Shown one piece after another: positions 44,434 through 52,521 of a stretch of DNA of 64,000 nt. The notes beneath the pieces are model-generated. The model worked only from the letters and a program-made list of their open reading frames with translations. It had not been told where the DNA came from and ran no database searches. The stretch comes from an uncultured Bacteroidales bacterium (GTDB lineage Bacteria; Bacteroidota; Bacteroidia; Bacteroidales; Paludibacteraceae), in assembly GCA_902782665.1 (NCBI GenBank), contig CACZOA010000049.1, positions 1 through 64,000 on the forward strand. The letters are read 5' to 3'. Position numbers and translations under genes: made by a program. Positions within the stretch are counted from its first letter, which is position 1. Each line of letters starts with the position of its first letter.

Positions 44434-46545
44434 ATGGCAGCTTTACAGAATATCAGAAACCACGCCACTCTACTTATCGGAATCGTGGCTGTGGCATTGG
44501 CGGCTTTCGTGGTAGGAGACTTGCTAACAAGCACTTCATCTATCATAGGAAGAGAGAGAAGCATCGTCGGAAGCGTTAATGGAAAAGAGATTTCCATTGT
44601 AGAATTCAACGAAAAAGAAAAACAGTTCAGCGACATCATCAAACAGCAGTACGCTGGACAGCAGACTCCACACGAAGGAGAGATCCGCAACTTCGTATGG
44701 AACAAGTTCATCAACGACGCCCTAATTGAGAGCGAGATGGAAGAAATTGGTATGGCAGTGACAAACGAAGAGATCAGCGAGTTGGTATCTTCAGCTAGTC
44801 ATCCAATGCTAATGAGCATTCCATTGTTTAGAGATCAGAGCGGAAGATTCAATCCAGCTCAGGTTTCAGCTTTCCTTCAGTATATCAGCATGCCTGAGGA
44901 ATCTTTGGACGACGCTCAAAAGGCTCAGCAGCAGCAGTTGAAATCTCAGTGGGCATACTGGGAGGGACAGATCAAGTCTCAGCTTGCTAACGACAAACTA
45001 GCAAACCTTGTAAGCAGCGCGATTTCATATCCTACAGCTATCACTAATATTATTGACAGCATCGCTTCAAATGATAAAAGTGCTATTGTAATCAAGAAAT
45101 TCTACGATCAGGCAAACAAGGATATCGAAGTTTCTGATGCAGATAAGAATGCCATGTACGAGAAGATGAAGAAGCAATACTTCGCTTTGAACAACGGTGG
45201 TTACAGAGCTGTAGACGCTATCATTTTCAACGTAAAACCTTCTCAGCAGGATTACGCAGATGCAAAAGCTGGTATGGAAGAGATGAAAGAGCAAATCAAG
45301 AATGCTGACGAGGCAGACCTAAAGGTTATTTTCTCTGACCCATCTTCTACATTCGCATACAATAATTTCTTCCGTTCAGAAAAAGACATTGAGACAGCAT
45401 TCCAGTCTTTCGCATTCAACGCAAAGAAGGACTCTGTATCAGATGTAATCTATGAAGGTGGTGATTTCATGATTGCAAGAAAGATGGCAGACGTAAAGTT
45501 TGCTCCAGACTCTGCAAACATCAGTTTGATCGTATTGTCGGCTGCGACTAAAGAAGAGGTTAGCCAGAAAGCAGACAGCATCAACAAATGCTTGAGCAAC
45601 GGTGAGAAGTTTGAGGATTTGGCTGCAAAGCACTCTCTTGACAAGAACACAGCTGATAAAGGTGGTGAAATTGGATGGGTTAAAGAAGGATTCCCATTGG
45701 GAACTGATGACTTTGACGCAAAGGTATTCGGTGGTGCAAAGAAGGGTGATGTATTCACATTCAACATGCCTGAAAACCCAATGACATTCATCATCAAGGT
45801 TAACGACTTAACAACTCCTGTTAGAAAGTCAAAGATTCTTGTTTACGGAACAAAACTTGAGCCAAGCACAGATACATACACAGACATGTATAACGCAGCA
45901 AACAAGTTCATCATTGACAACAAGACAAAAGATATGTTCCTTGCAAGTGCTGATTCACAGAATCTTGACATCATTCACTTGACTCCACTTGCAGAGAATG
46001 ACCCATACATTCAGCTACTAGGTCAGAGCAATACACGCGACATTATCAAGTGGGCATGGAGCCACAACGTCGGTGATGTTTCTGGTGTATTTGAAGTTGG
46101 TGACTCATATATCGTTGGTACTCTTGTCAACGCTGTTGATGGTGAGTACGCTCCACTATCTGAAGAGTATGTATCAAATCAGGTTTTGAGAAGAGCTAAG
46201 AACGAAGCTTGTGCTAAGAAACTTACAGAGGAGCTTGCAAAAGAGAACGATTTTGCAAATGCAGATACAATAAACATCAATTTCAAGAGAGACGGAGTTT
46301 CAGGAATCGGTCGTGAGCCTAAGTTGGTGGCTGCAGTCACAGCTCTTCCAGTTGATGCTGTCAGCGACGCAATCGTTGGTGAGATGGGAGTCTACAAGGT
46401 TAAGGTTCTAAACGAGAATCCTTCTAACTCAAAGACAAACATCAATATGCTAAACAGAGATCTTAAGGGTATGGTTGCAAACCGTATGTACGAGTCTCTA
46501 CGTAAGGATGCTGATGTTGATGATAATAGATCAAACTTCTATTAA
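44434..46545 (+). CDS. PpiD/SurA-like periplasmic peptidyl-prolyl isomerase
   Basis: Membrane-anchored periplasmic chaperone with parvulin-type prolyl isomerase fold. The 703-residue product has an N-terminal membrane anchor (residues about 11-32, TLLIGIVAVALAAFVVGDLL), a SurA_N-like helical domain (KEISIVEFNEKEKQFSDIIK, then RNFVWNKFINDALIESEMEE), and one parvulin domain at about 350-455 (LSNGEKFEDLAAKHSLD, GGEIGWVKEGFPLG, GGAKKGDVFTFNMPENPMTF). A long degenerate C-terminal part follows. It probably helps fold outer-membrane proteins, which fits the lptC and barrel-protein neighbours. It ends 23 bases before a strong terminator. Confidence 0.9.
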   Translation: MAALQNIRNHATLLIGIVAVALAAFVVGDLLTSTSSIIGRERSIVGSVNGKEISIVEFNEKEKQFSDIIKQQYAGQQTPHEGEIRNFVWNKFINDALIESEMEEIGMAVTNEEISELVSSASHPMLMSIPLFRDQSGRFNPAQVSAFLQYISMPEESLDDAQKAQQQQLKSQWAYWEGQIKSQLANDKLANLVSSAISYPTAITNIIDSIASNDKSAIVIKKFYDQANKDIEVSDADKNAMYEKMKKQYFALNNGGYRAVDAIIFNVKPSQQDYADAKAGMEEMKEQIKNADEADLKVIFSDPSSTFAYNNFFRSEKDIETAFQSFAFNAKKDSVSDVIYEGGDFMIARKMADVKFAPDSANISLIVLSAATKEEVSQKADSINKCLSNGEKFEDLAAKHSLDKNTADKGGEIGWVKEGFPLGTDDFDAKVFGGAKKGDVFTFNMPENPMTFIIKVNDLTTPVRKSKILVYGTKLEPSTDTYTDMYNAANKFIIDNKTKDMFLASADSQNLDIIHLTPLAENDPYIQLLGQSNTRDIIKWAWSHNVGDVSGVFEVGDSYIVGTLVNAVDGEYAPLSEEYVSNQVLRRAKNEACAKKLTEELAKENDFANADTININFKRDGVSGIGREPKLVAAVTALPVDAVSDAIVGEMGVYKVKVLNENPSNSKTNINMLNRDLKGMVANRMYESLRKDADVDDNRSNFY

Positions 46546-46568
46546 TCAATATTACTTTGACTAATAAT

Positions 46569-46599
46569 GGAGGCGGATAACTGTTCGCCTCCTTTTTTT
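46569..46599 (+). terminator. Terminator after the PpiD-like gene
   Basis: GGAGGCG (46569-46575) / CGCCTCC (46586-46592) stem with a 10-nt loop followed by seven T residues. Confidence 0.87.
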
Positions 46600-46611
46600 A
46601 CATAAAAGAAG

Positions 46612-47640
46612 ATGGAAAAGAAAAGACTGTTTGGAATGACAATTGATGAGCTACGCAACGTCGTGGCCGAACTCGCCATGCCAAAATTCACAGCCACTCA
46701 AATTGCAGATTGGATGTACAAAAAAGGTGCAGAAGACATAGAACAGATAACAAACCTCTCTGCAAAAAACAAAGCTCTTTTGTCTGAACATTATGAAATA
46801 GGCAGACGTGCTCCATTTTCAAGTGTGACATCATCAGACGGCACAAAAAAATACCTTTTCCAAATCGGAGAAAAATATATTGAGACAGTTTACATTCCTG
46901 ACAAAGACAGAGCCACTCTGTGTGTCTCTTGCCAAGTGGGATGCAAAATGAACTGTAAATTCTGCATGACTGGAAAACAGGGCTTCACACAACACCTGAC
47001 AACAAATGAGATCCTCAATCAAATCCAGTCAATACCTGAATTCGAAACACTCACCAACGTTGTCTATATGGGTATGGGAGAACCAATGGACAATGTTGAC
47101 AACATACTTAAATCACTTGAGATTCTGACATCCAACTACGGCTATGCATGGAGTCCAAAACGTATCACCGTCTCTACGGTTGGTTTGATTCCCGGATTGC
47201 AACGTTTCTTGAAAGAATCAAAATGTCATTTGGCAGTTAGTCTGCACAATCCTTTCTCTGAAGAGAGACTGGCTATGATGCCAGTGGAAAAAGCGTTTAA
47301 GCTGGAGAAGGTGATTGAAGAGATAAAAAAATACGACTTCACAGGTCAAAGACGAGTGTCGTTTGAATATACCGTATTCAAAGGCAACAACAACCTGCCA
47401 CGCCACGCTAAAATGCTCGCCACCCTACTCCAGGGGCTGGAATGCAGAATCAACCTTATCCGTTTCCACACTATCCCTAACGTAGATCTCGAAGGTGCGT
47501 CAGACACAGAGATGCTGGCATTCGAAAGTCTGCTGAAGAAAAACGGATTGAACGCGACTATCAGAAAATCAAGAGGTGAGGACATATTCGCCGCATGCGG
47601 ATTGTTATCATCAGAACGAAATAAAAAGAACCAAGAATAA
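46612..47640 (+). CDS. rlmN: Dual-specificity 23S rRNA/tRNA adenine-C2 methyltransferase RlmN
   Basis: Radical-SAM enzyme that methylates C2 of A2503 in 23S rRNA and A37 of some tRNAs. The 342-residue product has the N-terminal accessory domain (PKFTATQIADWMYKKGA), the SAM [4Fe-4S] motif CKMNCKFC (C111, C115, C118), the QVGC and YMGMGEPMDN motifs, VSTVGLIPGL, LAVSLHNP, and the C-terminal catalytic Cys region EDIFAACGLLSSE (C329). All key residues are present. It is followed 8 bases later by the DUF4837 lipoprotein gene. Confidence 0.96.
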   Translation: MEKKRLFGMTIDELRNVVAELAMPKFTATQIADWMYKKGAEDIEQITNLSAKNKALLSEHYEIGRRAPFSSVTSSDGTKKYLFQIGEKYIETVYIPDKDRATLCVSCQVGCKMNCKFCMTGKQGFTQHLTTNEILNQIQSIPEFETLTNVVYMGMGEPMDNVDNILKSLEILTSNYGYAWSPKRITVSTVGLIPGLQRFLKESKCHLAVSLHNPFSEERLAMMPVEKAFKLEKVIEEIKKYDFTGQRRVSFEYTVFKGNNNLPRHAKMLATLLQGLECRINLIRFHTIPNVDLEGASDTEMLAFESLLKKNGLNATIRKSRGEDIFAACGLLSSERNKKNQE

Positions 47641-47648
47641 TAAAGAAT

Positions 47649-48674
47649 ATGAAGAAAACAAAAAAAATAGCGGCATTAGTGGCATCCTTTGCTGCATTAT
47701 TCATGAGCAGCTGCGACTCCACTGGAACTGTTGGCTATAAACCAACTGTAACAGGCCAGAGCTACGAACTTTTGGTGGTAGGTGACCAGAAGGTTTGGAA
47801 AGATTCCGTCGGCATACGAATGAAAGACTCTCTGACCCATGAAATGCCATGCATGCCACAGATGGAGAAGTTCTTTGATGTCTCTTATACACCGACAGAA
47901 GGATTCACAGGCATCTTAAAGCCGGTACGAAATATTCTCTTCTTCGAGATAGACCCAACAATGTATACCCAGTCTAAAATGGGAGCAAGCAGAGACAATT
48001 GGGCCGAAACACAAGCAGTACTACGCATAACCGCACCAAGCAAAGATTCACTTGAAGCATTCTTCAACAATAATATCGAGGCAATCCGTCGATTCTACAT
48101 CAATGCAGAGAATGAGAGAGTCGTACGATTCTTCGGCAAATTCAGACATGTGGACTACTGCGACAGCGTAAGGAAAAGATTCGGAGCGGAACTGATCATC
48201 CCGTCTTCATTGACACAAGCCCGCTTTGAAAAAGATTTCGCTTGGTTCTCCAATGGCAATCCTGATTTCACTGAGAATATCGTAATCTACAGAATGCCTT
48301 ACAATGATGAGAGTGACTTCATGAAAGACAACCTACTCTACTACAGAGATTCTGTGATGAAAGCATACGTAGGTGGACCATCTGACGGATCTTACATGAC
48401 AACACGTTATGAGATCATGCCTCCTGAATCCACAGTACTACCTGCAATGGATGGCAAATACAGTGTGGAAATTCGCGGATTATGGAGAATAGAAGGTGAT
48501 ATCATGGGCGGACCATTCGTCAGCAGAAGCTACCTTGATCCAGAAAACAAAAATATCATCACCGTAGAAGCATTCATCTATCGTCCGAACAAGAGCAAAC
48601 GCTCTGCCTACAGACAATTAGAAGCTATGATTTCATCGGTAAAATTCAACGTTCAAGAAACTCCTGAGCAATAA
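47649..48674 (+). CDS. DUF4837-family lipoprotein
   Basis: 341 residues with a lipoprotein signal (KIAALVASFAALFMSSC, Cys at about residue 22). The body matches the Bacteroidota DUF4837 family as I remember it: a short SYELLVVGDQKVWKDSVG start, NILFFEIDPTMYTQSKMGAS followed by RDNWAETQAVLRI, a conserved RFFGKFRHVDYC segment, and IRGLWRIEGDIMGGPFVSRS near the C-terminus. The function of the family is unknown. It ends with its own terminator before tRNA-Lys. Confidence 0.85.
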   Translation: MKKTKKIAALVASFAALFMSSCDSTGTVGYKPTVTGQSYELLVVGDQKVWKDSVGIRMKDSLTHEMPCMPQMEKFFDVSYTPTEGFTGILKPVRNILFFEIDPTMYTQSKMGASRDNWAETQAVLRITAPSKDSLEAFFNNNIEAIRRFYINAENERVVRFFGKFRHVDYCDSVRKRFGAELIIPSSLTQARFEKDFAWFSNGNPDFTENIVIYRMPYNDESDFMKDNLLYYRDSVMKAYVGGPSDGSYMTTRYEIMPPESTVLPAMDGKYSVEIRGLWRIEGDIMGGPFVSRSYLDPENKNIITVEAFIYRPNKSKRSAYRQLEAMISSVKFNVQETPEQ

Positions 48675-48681
48675 AATATAT

Positions 48682-48710
48682 AAAGACGGATTAATTTCCG
48701 TCTTTTTTTT
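48682..48710 (+). terminator. Terminator after the DUF4837 gene
   Basis: AAAGACGGA (48682-48690) / TCCGTCTTT (48697-48705) with a 6-nt loop and an eight-T tract. Confidence 0.87.
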
Positions 48711-48739
48711 CGGCAATCCGATAAAATCACGCAAAAAAA

Positions 48740-48770
48740 TTTGCAGATTAAATAAAAAGCACTACTTTTG
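48740..48770 (+). promoter_or_regulatory. Promoter of tRNA-Lys
   Basis: -33 TTTG (48740-48743) and -7 TACTTTTG (48763-48770) with a 19-bp spacer, 22 bases before the mature tRNA. This is a near-perfect Bacteroidota housekeeping promoter. Confidence 0.75.
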
Positions 48771-48792
48771 CATCACGATTGAAAAATCGGGA

Positions 48793-48865
48793 GGTTCGCT
48801 AGCTCAGCTGGTAGAGCACATCCCTTTTAAGGATGGGGTCTTGGGTTCGAGCCCCAAGCGAGCCA
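48793..48865 (+). tRNA. tRNA-Lys (anticodon TTT)
   Basis: Complete cloverleaf of 73 nt. Acceptor arm GGTTCGC pairs with GCGAGCC, D-arm GCTC/GAGC, anticodon stem CATCC/GGATG with loop CTTTTAA (anticodon TTT, reads AAA/AAG), T-arm TTGGG/CCCAA with loop TTCGAGC, discriminator A. The CCA end is not encoded. A promoter lies just upstream and a hairpin just downstream, so it is transcribed alone. Confidence 0.97.
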
Positions 48866-48889
48866 CTTGTAATATTTTTTGGGGGGATG

Positions 48890-48922
48890 AACGATTTTCT
48901 AAGTGATTAGGAAATCGTTTTA
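48890..48922 (+). terminator. Probable terminator of tRNA-Lys
   Basis: AACGATTT (48890-48897) / AAATCGTT (48912-48919) with a 14-nt loop and a short T-rich tail. AT-rich and only moderately stable. Confidence 0.5.
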
Positions 48923-48940
48923 TGATTTAAAAAAAATAAT

Positions 48941-49309
48941 ATGAAAGCGTTTCTTACAATTCTATTGTTGATTTGTTCAAATGTCCTAATGACATTTGCT
49001 TGGTATGGAAATCTAAAGTTAAAAGAGATGAGACCGTCTCAGGATTGGCCTCTATATGTAATAATTCTCGTTTCTTGGGGAATCGCTCTTTTCGAATACT
49101 GCTTTATGATTCCTGCAAACAGAATCGGATCCAAAATCACAGGTGGACCATTCTCGCTAATGCAATTGAAAATCATACAGGAGGCGATTTCATTAATTGT
49201 GTTCACTGCATTCTCAACCATGCTTTTCAACGGCGAATCTTTGCATTGGAACCACGTTGTTGCGTTCGTGCTTGTACTTGCAGCTGTGGCATTTGCTTTC
49301 ATCAAATAA
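48941..49309 (+). CDS. DUF486 (DMT-like) small membrane protein
   Basis: 122 residues with four predicted membrane helices: about 3-22 (FLTILLLICSNVLMTFAWYG), 38-58 (VIILVSWGIALFEYCFMIPA), 74-93 (IIQEAISLIVFTAFSTMLF) and 103-121 (VVAFVLVLAAVAFAFIK). Length and motifs (FAWYGNLK, EYCFMIPANRIG, GPFSLMQLKIIQE) fit the DUF486 family, which is related to small drug/metabolite transporters; the substrate is unknown. The MFS transporter starts 3 bases later, so the two share a transcript. Confidence 0.88.
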   Translation: MKAFLTILLLICSNVLMTFAWYGNLKLKEMRPSQDWPLYVIILVSWGIALFEYCFMIPANRIGSKITGGPFSLMQLKIIQEAISLIVFTAFSTMLFNGESLHWNHVVAFVLVLAAVAFAFIK

Positions 49310-49312
49310 TAA

Positions 49313-50536
49313 ATGACAGACGATCAGGAAAAGTTATTCAACAAAAACTATATATTCTGCTGTCTTTCAAACTTCCTGCTGAATTTTAGTTTTTTCATCG
49401 TCATCCCGATTCTTGCGCTATACCTGAAAGAGACATACGAGTCTAACGGTGCGGAAGTGGGATTCGTGCTTTCCGTATATGTGATCGCAGCAATGATAAT
49501 ACGTCCCTTCTCGGCTTATATCATCGACACGTTTCCAAGAAAGCCGTTTTTCGTAGGTGCGCTCGCTATTTTCGCCACAGTTTTTCTCAGCTATAATTTC
49601 GCATCCACAATCGGAATGTTCGTCATTCTGCGAGCTCTTCATGGACTGTCATTCGGAGCAACGACGATAGGTTCCAACACCATCGTCATCGATGTGGTGC
49701 CATCCAAATACCGTGGCGAAGGATTGGGATATTTCGGTTTGTCAAACAATTTTGCCATGGCACTTGGTCCGATCGCAGGCGTGTCGTTGCATGATTCTCT
49801 TCCCGAGGAGACGCGATATATCTCCATCTTCAGCGTGGCATTCGCGTTAAGCATTCTGGCTGTTGTGGCAGCATCACAAATCCACACAAAGTATCGTCCG
49901 CCAGTGGAGCGGCCAGCAATCTCTCTTGACAGATTCTTCCTGATCAAAGGCATACCTGCCGGAATAAACCTGCTGTTGCTCTCCATCACATACGCAGTGA
50001 CGATGAACTACATCTATATCTACGCACAGGAGACGGAGATCGGGATCACCCCAGGAGCATTCTACAGCTGTATGGCTATCGGAATCGCTACAAGCAGAAT
50101 ATTCTCTGGCAAAATGGTAGACAGGGGCTATCTCAATCGCGTCATCATAATCGGAGCATCCATCGCGACATTTGCCTTTTTCCTATTGGCGACGCTACCG
50201 TTCCTCAACATCAGCGGCAAATCAATCATATTCGTCGCAAGTGCGTTGATCCAAGGATGCGGATACGGCACAATCTTTCCTGCCTACAACACTTTGTTTG
50301 TAGCACTCGGACGAAACGACCAGCGTGGAAGCGCTACGTCTACATACCTCACATCATGGGAGATTGGAGCCGGAATCGGAATCTTCTGTGGAGGAGCGAT
50401 CACCGAATATATGCAGATTTCTTCATTCTACATCATCGGTACAATGCTCAACCTGACTGCTGTAGCGATGTTTGCAGCATACACTTCAAAACATTTTAAC
50501 CGTTGGAATATAGGATACATGCCATGCAAAAGATAG
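49313..50536 (+). CDS. Major facilitator superfamily transporter
   Basis: 407 residues with about twelve hydrophobic segments and the MFS hallmarks: a first helix LLNFSFFIVIPILALYL, a loop 2-3 motif in modified form (IIRPFSAYIIDTFPRKPFFVG, with PFSAYIIDTFPRK in place of the usual GxLaDrxGrR), RALHGLSFGATTIGSN in helix 4, and a second half starting KGIPAGINLLLLS. The closest general class is the DHA1/AraJ-like efflux group. The substrate is not deducible. Its end overlaps the start of miaA by 13 bases. Confidence 0.88.
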   Translation: MTDDQEKLFNKNYIFCCLSNFLLNFSFFIVIPILALYLKETYESNGAEVGFVLSVYVIAAMIIRPFSAYIIDTFPRKPFFVGALAIFATVFLSYNFASTIGMFVILRALHGLSFGATTIGSNTIVIDVVPSKYRGEGLGYFGLSNNFAMALGPIAGVSLHDSLPEETRYISIFSVAFALSILAVVAASQIHTKYRPPVERPAISLDRFFLIKGIPAGINLLLLSITYAVTMNYIYIYAQETEIGITPGAFYSCMAIGIATSRIFSGKMVDRGYLNRVIIIGASIATFAFFLLATLPFLNISGKSIIFVASALIQGCGYGTIFPAYNTLFVALGRNDQRGSATSTYLTSWEIGAGIGIFCGGAITEYMQISSFYIIGTMLNLTAVAMFAAYTSKHFNRWNIGYMPCKR

Positions 50537-51453
50537 AACTAATCACAATTCTTGGACCTACAGCGTCCGGCAAAACAACATTCGCCGCACACTTGGCTAA
50601 GGCTCTCGACACAGAAATCATCAGTGCCGACTCCCGTCAGATATACCGCAACATGGATATCGGAACCGGCAAAGATTTGTCGGATTACACTATCGACGGC
50701 ACCGTCATCCCATATCATCTGATCGACATCCAGGAGGCTGGCTACAAATATAATCTCCACGAATATCAGAGAGATTTCAATGCAGCGTTCAACGACATCA
50801 AAAGTCGTGGGAAACTGCCTATTCTCTGCGGCGGCACAGGTCTTTATATCGAGTCTGTGTTGAAAGGATATTGTCTGCTTCCAGTGCCTGAAAACAAAGA
50901 GTTGAGAGAGAGTTTGAGCGATAAAAGTCTTGAAGAGCTGACAGAAATCCTTAAACAATACAAGACACTCCACAACACTACCGATGTCGACACTGCCAAA
51001 AGAGCCATCCGTGCGATCGAAATACAGCAATACTATGCAGAGCATCCGGACGAAGTGAAGGAGAAAACCACCACCCCACTCCAAAGCCTCATCATTGGCG
51101 TGGATATCGATCGTGAGGCAAGACGTGAAAAGATTTCACGCAGGTTGAAAGCCCGTCTTGACGAAGGCATGATCGCTGAAGTAAAGGCTTTGCTCGACAG
51201 AGGTATAGCTCCTGAAGATCTGATCTACTATGGTCTGGAATATAAGTTTGTGACTAATTATCTGATCGGAAATATCAGTTATGACGAGATGGTCAGCACA
51301 CTGGAAATCGCAATCCATCAATTCGCGAAACGACAGATGACATGGTTCAGAGGCATGGAACGTAGAGGAATACACATCGAGTGGATAGACTATGCGATGC
51401 CGACAGAAGAGAAGATTCAATTCGTGAAGGACAAACTAAAGGAGATTGGTTAA
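50524..51453 (+). CDS. miaA: tRNA dimethylallyltransferase MiaA
   Basis: Adds a dimethylallyl group to N6 of A37 in tRNAs that read UNN codons. The product (309 residues from the preferred start) has the P-loop GPTASGKT (11-18), EIISADSRQIYRNMDIGTGK, LPILCGGTGLYIES, a substrate-pocket RAIRAIEI segment and the C-terminal QFAKRQMTWFRGM motif. The longer frame from 50503 adds seven residues ahead of MQKIELITILG; I prefer 50524 because the P-loop is then at the usual distance. The MFS gene stop lies inside its first codons, a 13-base overlap. Confidence 0.95.
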   Translation: MQKIELITILGPTASGKTTFAAHLAKALDTEIISADSRQIYRNMDIGTGKDLSDYTIDGTVIPYHLIDIQEAGYKYNLHEYQRDFNAAFNDIKSRGKLPILCGGTGLYIESVLKGYCLLPVPENKELRESLSDKSLEELTEILKQYKTLHNTTDVDTAKRAIRAIEIQQYYAEHPDEVKEKTTTPLQSLIIGVDIDREARREKISRRLKARLDEGMIAEVKALLDRGIAPEDLIYYGLEYKFVTNYLIGNISYDEMVSTLEIAIHQFAKRQMTWFRGMERRGIHIEWIDYAMPTEEKIQFVKDKLKEIG

Positions 51454-51455
51454 AA

Positions 51456-52349
51456 ATGGCTGGGATCATAAAAAGCATAGATGAATTCAACGACTATTTC
51501 AATCAGGGTACAAAACACCAGCATATAGCTGTCGGTGACCTTTCACGTGCTGATCTGACGCTGTTTGACCCCATCAACTTCAACATGTACTGTGTGGTGC
51601 TGATGGACAACAATTTTGGTGAACTGATAAGGTCTGGCGAAGTCATCAACTACAAGCCTGGCACACTATTCACTTTGCGTCCAGGTCAGGTGGTGCAGGT
51701 GAATCTGAATTACAATGTGAAGCCACGCGGATGGATACTTGCGTTCAGGGAAGAGTTGACTGAGAAGACGGGATTAGGTCGAGACTTCTATATGTTTGAC
51801 TATTTCAACCACGACGTGAATGACGCACTTGAACTAAGCAAGTCGGAGCGAGGCATCATTCTCAACTGTTTTTCTAATATCTACTCCGAACTGATCACCA
51901 AGCCAGACTACCTGACTGGCCACCTTCTACGTCTGGGCATCGGACAACTACTATCCTACTACAAACGATTCTTCGAACGTCAGTTTGCAGACAGAGTGCG
52001 TTGCGACAACAAATTCCAGAAAAAACTGGAGACGATGATCAACAACTATCTGTCCAGCGGTTCTGCACAGCAATTAGGCCAACTCAAAGTGTCGTGGTGT
52101 GCCCAACAATTCAATCTTTCTCCAAACTATTTCGGAGACTTGGTCAAGAAAGAGCTTAACATGTCTGCCCAAGAATACATACACAAAAAAGTGGTGGAGA
52201 CAGCCAAGTATCTGCTCGACACTACGGAAATGCCTGTGAACGAGATCGCACAGGAACTTGGATTCAATTATCCGAACCATTTCAACCGCATGTTCAGAAA
52301 AATGACAGGCTCTACCCCTCTGCAATATAGGAAGAATATATCTAAATAA
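51456..52349 (+). CDS. AraC-family transcriptional regulator
   Basis: 297 residues from the ATG at 51456, two bases after the miaA stop; a longer frame from 51381 would run through the end of miaA and is less likely. The N-terminus is a cupin-like sensor domain (PINFNMYCVVLMDNNFGELI, SGEVINYKPGTLFTLRPGQV). The C-terminus holds the two helix-turn-helix motifs of the family: KVSWCAQQFNLSPNYFGDLV, then KKELNMSAQEYI, and the signature NEIAQELGFNYPNHFNRMFR followed by KMTGSTPLQYR. The ligand and targets are unknown. It sits at the end of the DUF486-MFS-miaA unit and may act on the transporter. Confidence 0.9.
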   Translation: MAGIIKSIDEFNDYFNQGTKHQHIAVGDLSRADLTLFDPINFNMYCVVLMDNNFGELIRSGEVINYKPGTLFTLRPGQVVQVNLNYNVKPRGWILAFREELTEKTGLGRDFYMFDYFNHDVNDALELSKSERGIILNCFSNIYSELITKPDYLTGHLLRLGIGQLLSYYKRFFERQFADRVRCDNKFQKKLETMINNYLSSGSAQQLGQLKVSWCAQQFNLSPNYFGDLVKKELNMSAQEYIHKKVVETAKYLLDTTEMPVNEIAQELGFNYPNHFNRMFRKMTGSTPLQYRKNISK

Positions 52350-52472
52350 AATTCGTAATTCACTATGCATAATTCGTAATTGTTGCGAATTACATCTTCG
52401 GCATTGGATTTTACCGTAGGGGGCGATCCCTTGTGGTCGCCCTGACCTAAATAATGAGATTGTCCTGACCTA
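52350..52472. repeat. Intergenic dispersed-repeat fragments next to the DUF4132 gene
   Basis: The spacer between the convergent AraC and DUF4132 genes holds repeat-like pieces and no gene. ATTCGTAATT occurs twice and a related GCGAATTAC once at 52352-52393. CGTAGGGGGCGATCCC and GGTCGCCC form an inverted repeat (arms 52421-52426 and 52437-52442). The phrase CCTGACCTA is repeated at 52441-52449 and 52464-52472. The first palindrome resembles the one at 62831-62858 on the other side of the operon. Confidence 0.6.
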
Positions 52473-52482
52473 GATATAAAAG

Positions 52483-52509
52483 AAGAGACGCCGCAATGCG
52501 ACGTCTCTT
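52483..52509. terminator. Terminator between the convergent AraC and DUF4132 genes
   Basis: AAGAGACG (52483-52490) / CGTCTCTT (52502-52509) with an inner CGC/GCG pair, followed on the minus strand by CTTTTAT and on the plus strand by an AT-rich tail. The placement suggests that it serves the DUF4132 operon and possibly also the AraC unit. Confidence 0.78.
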
Positions 52510-52521
52510 AATCATTTTATT

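Noticed and set aside
51381..51455. Extended start of the AraC-family regulator at 51381
   Set aside because: The extra 25 residues are encoded entirely within the end of miaA, and the ATG at 51456 lies directly after the miaA stop.
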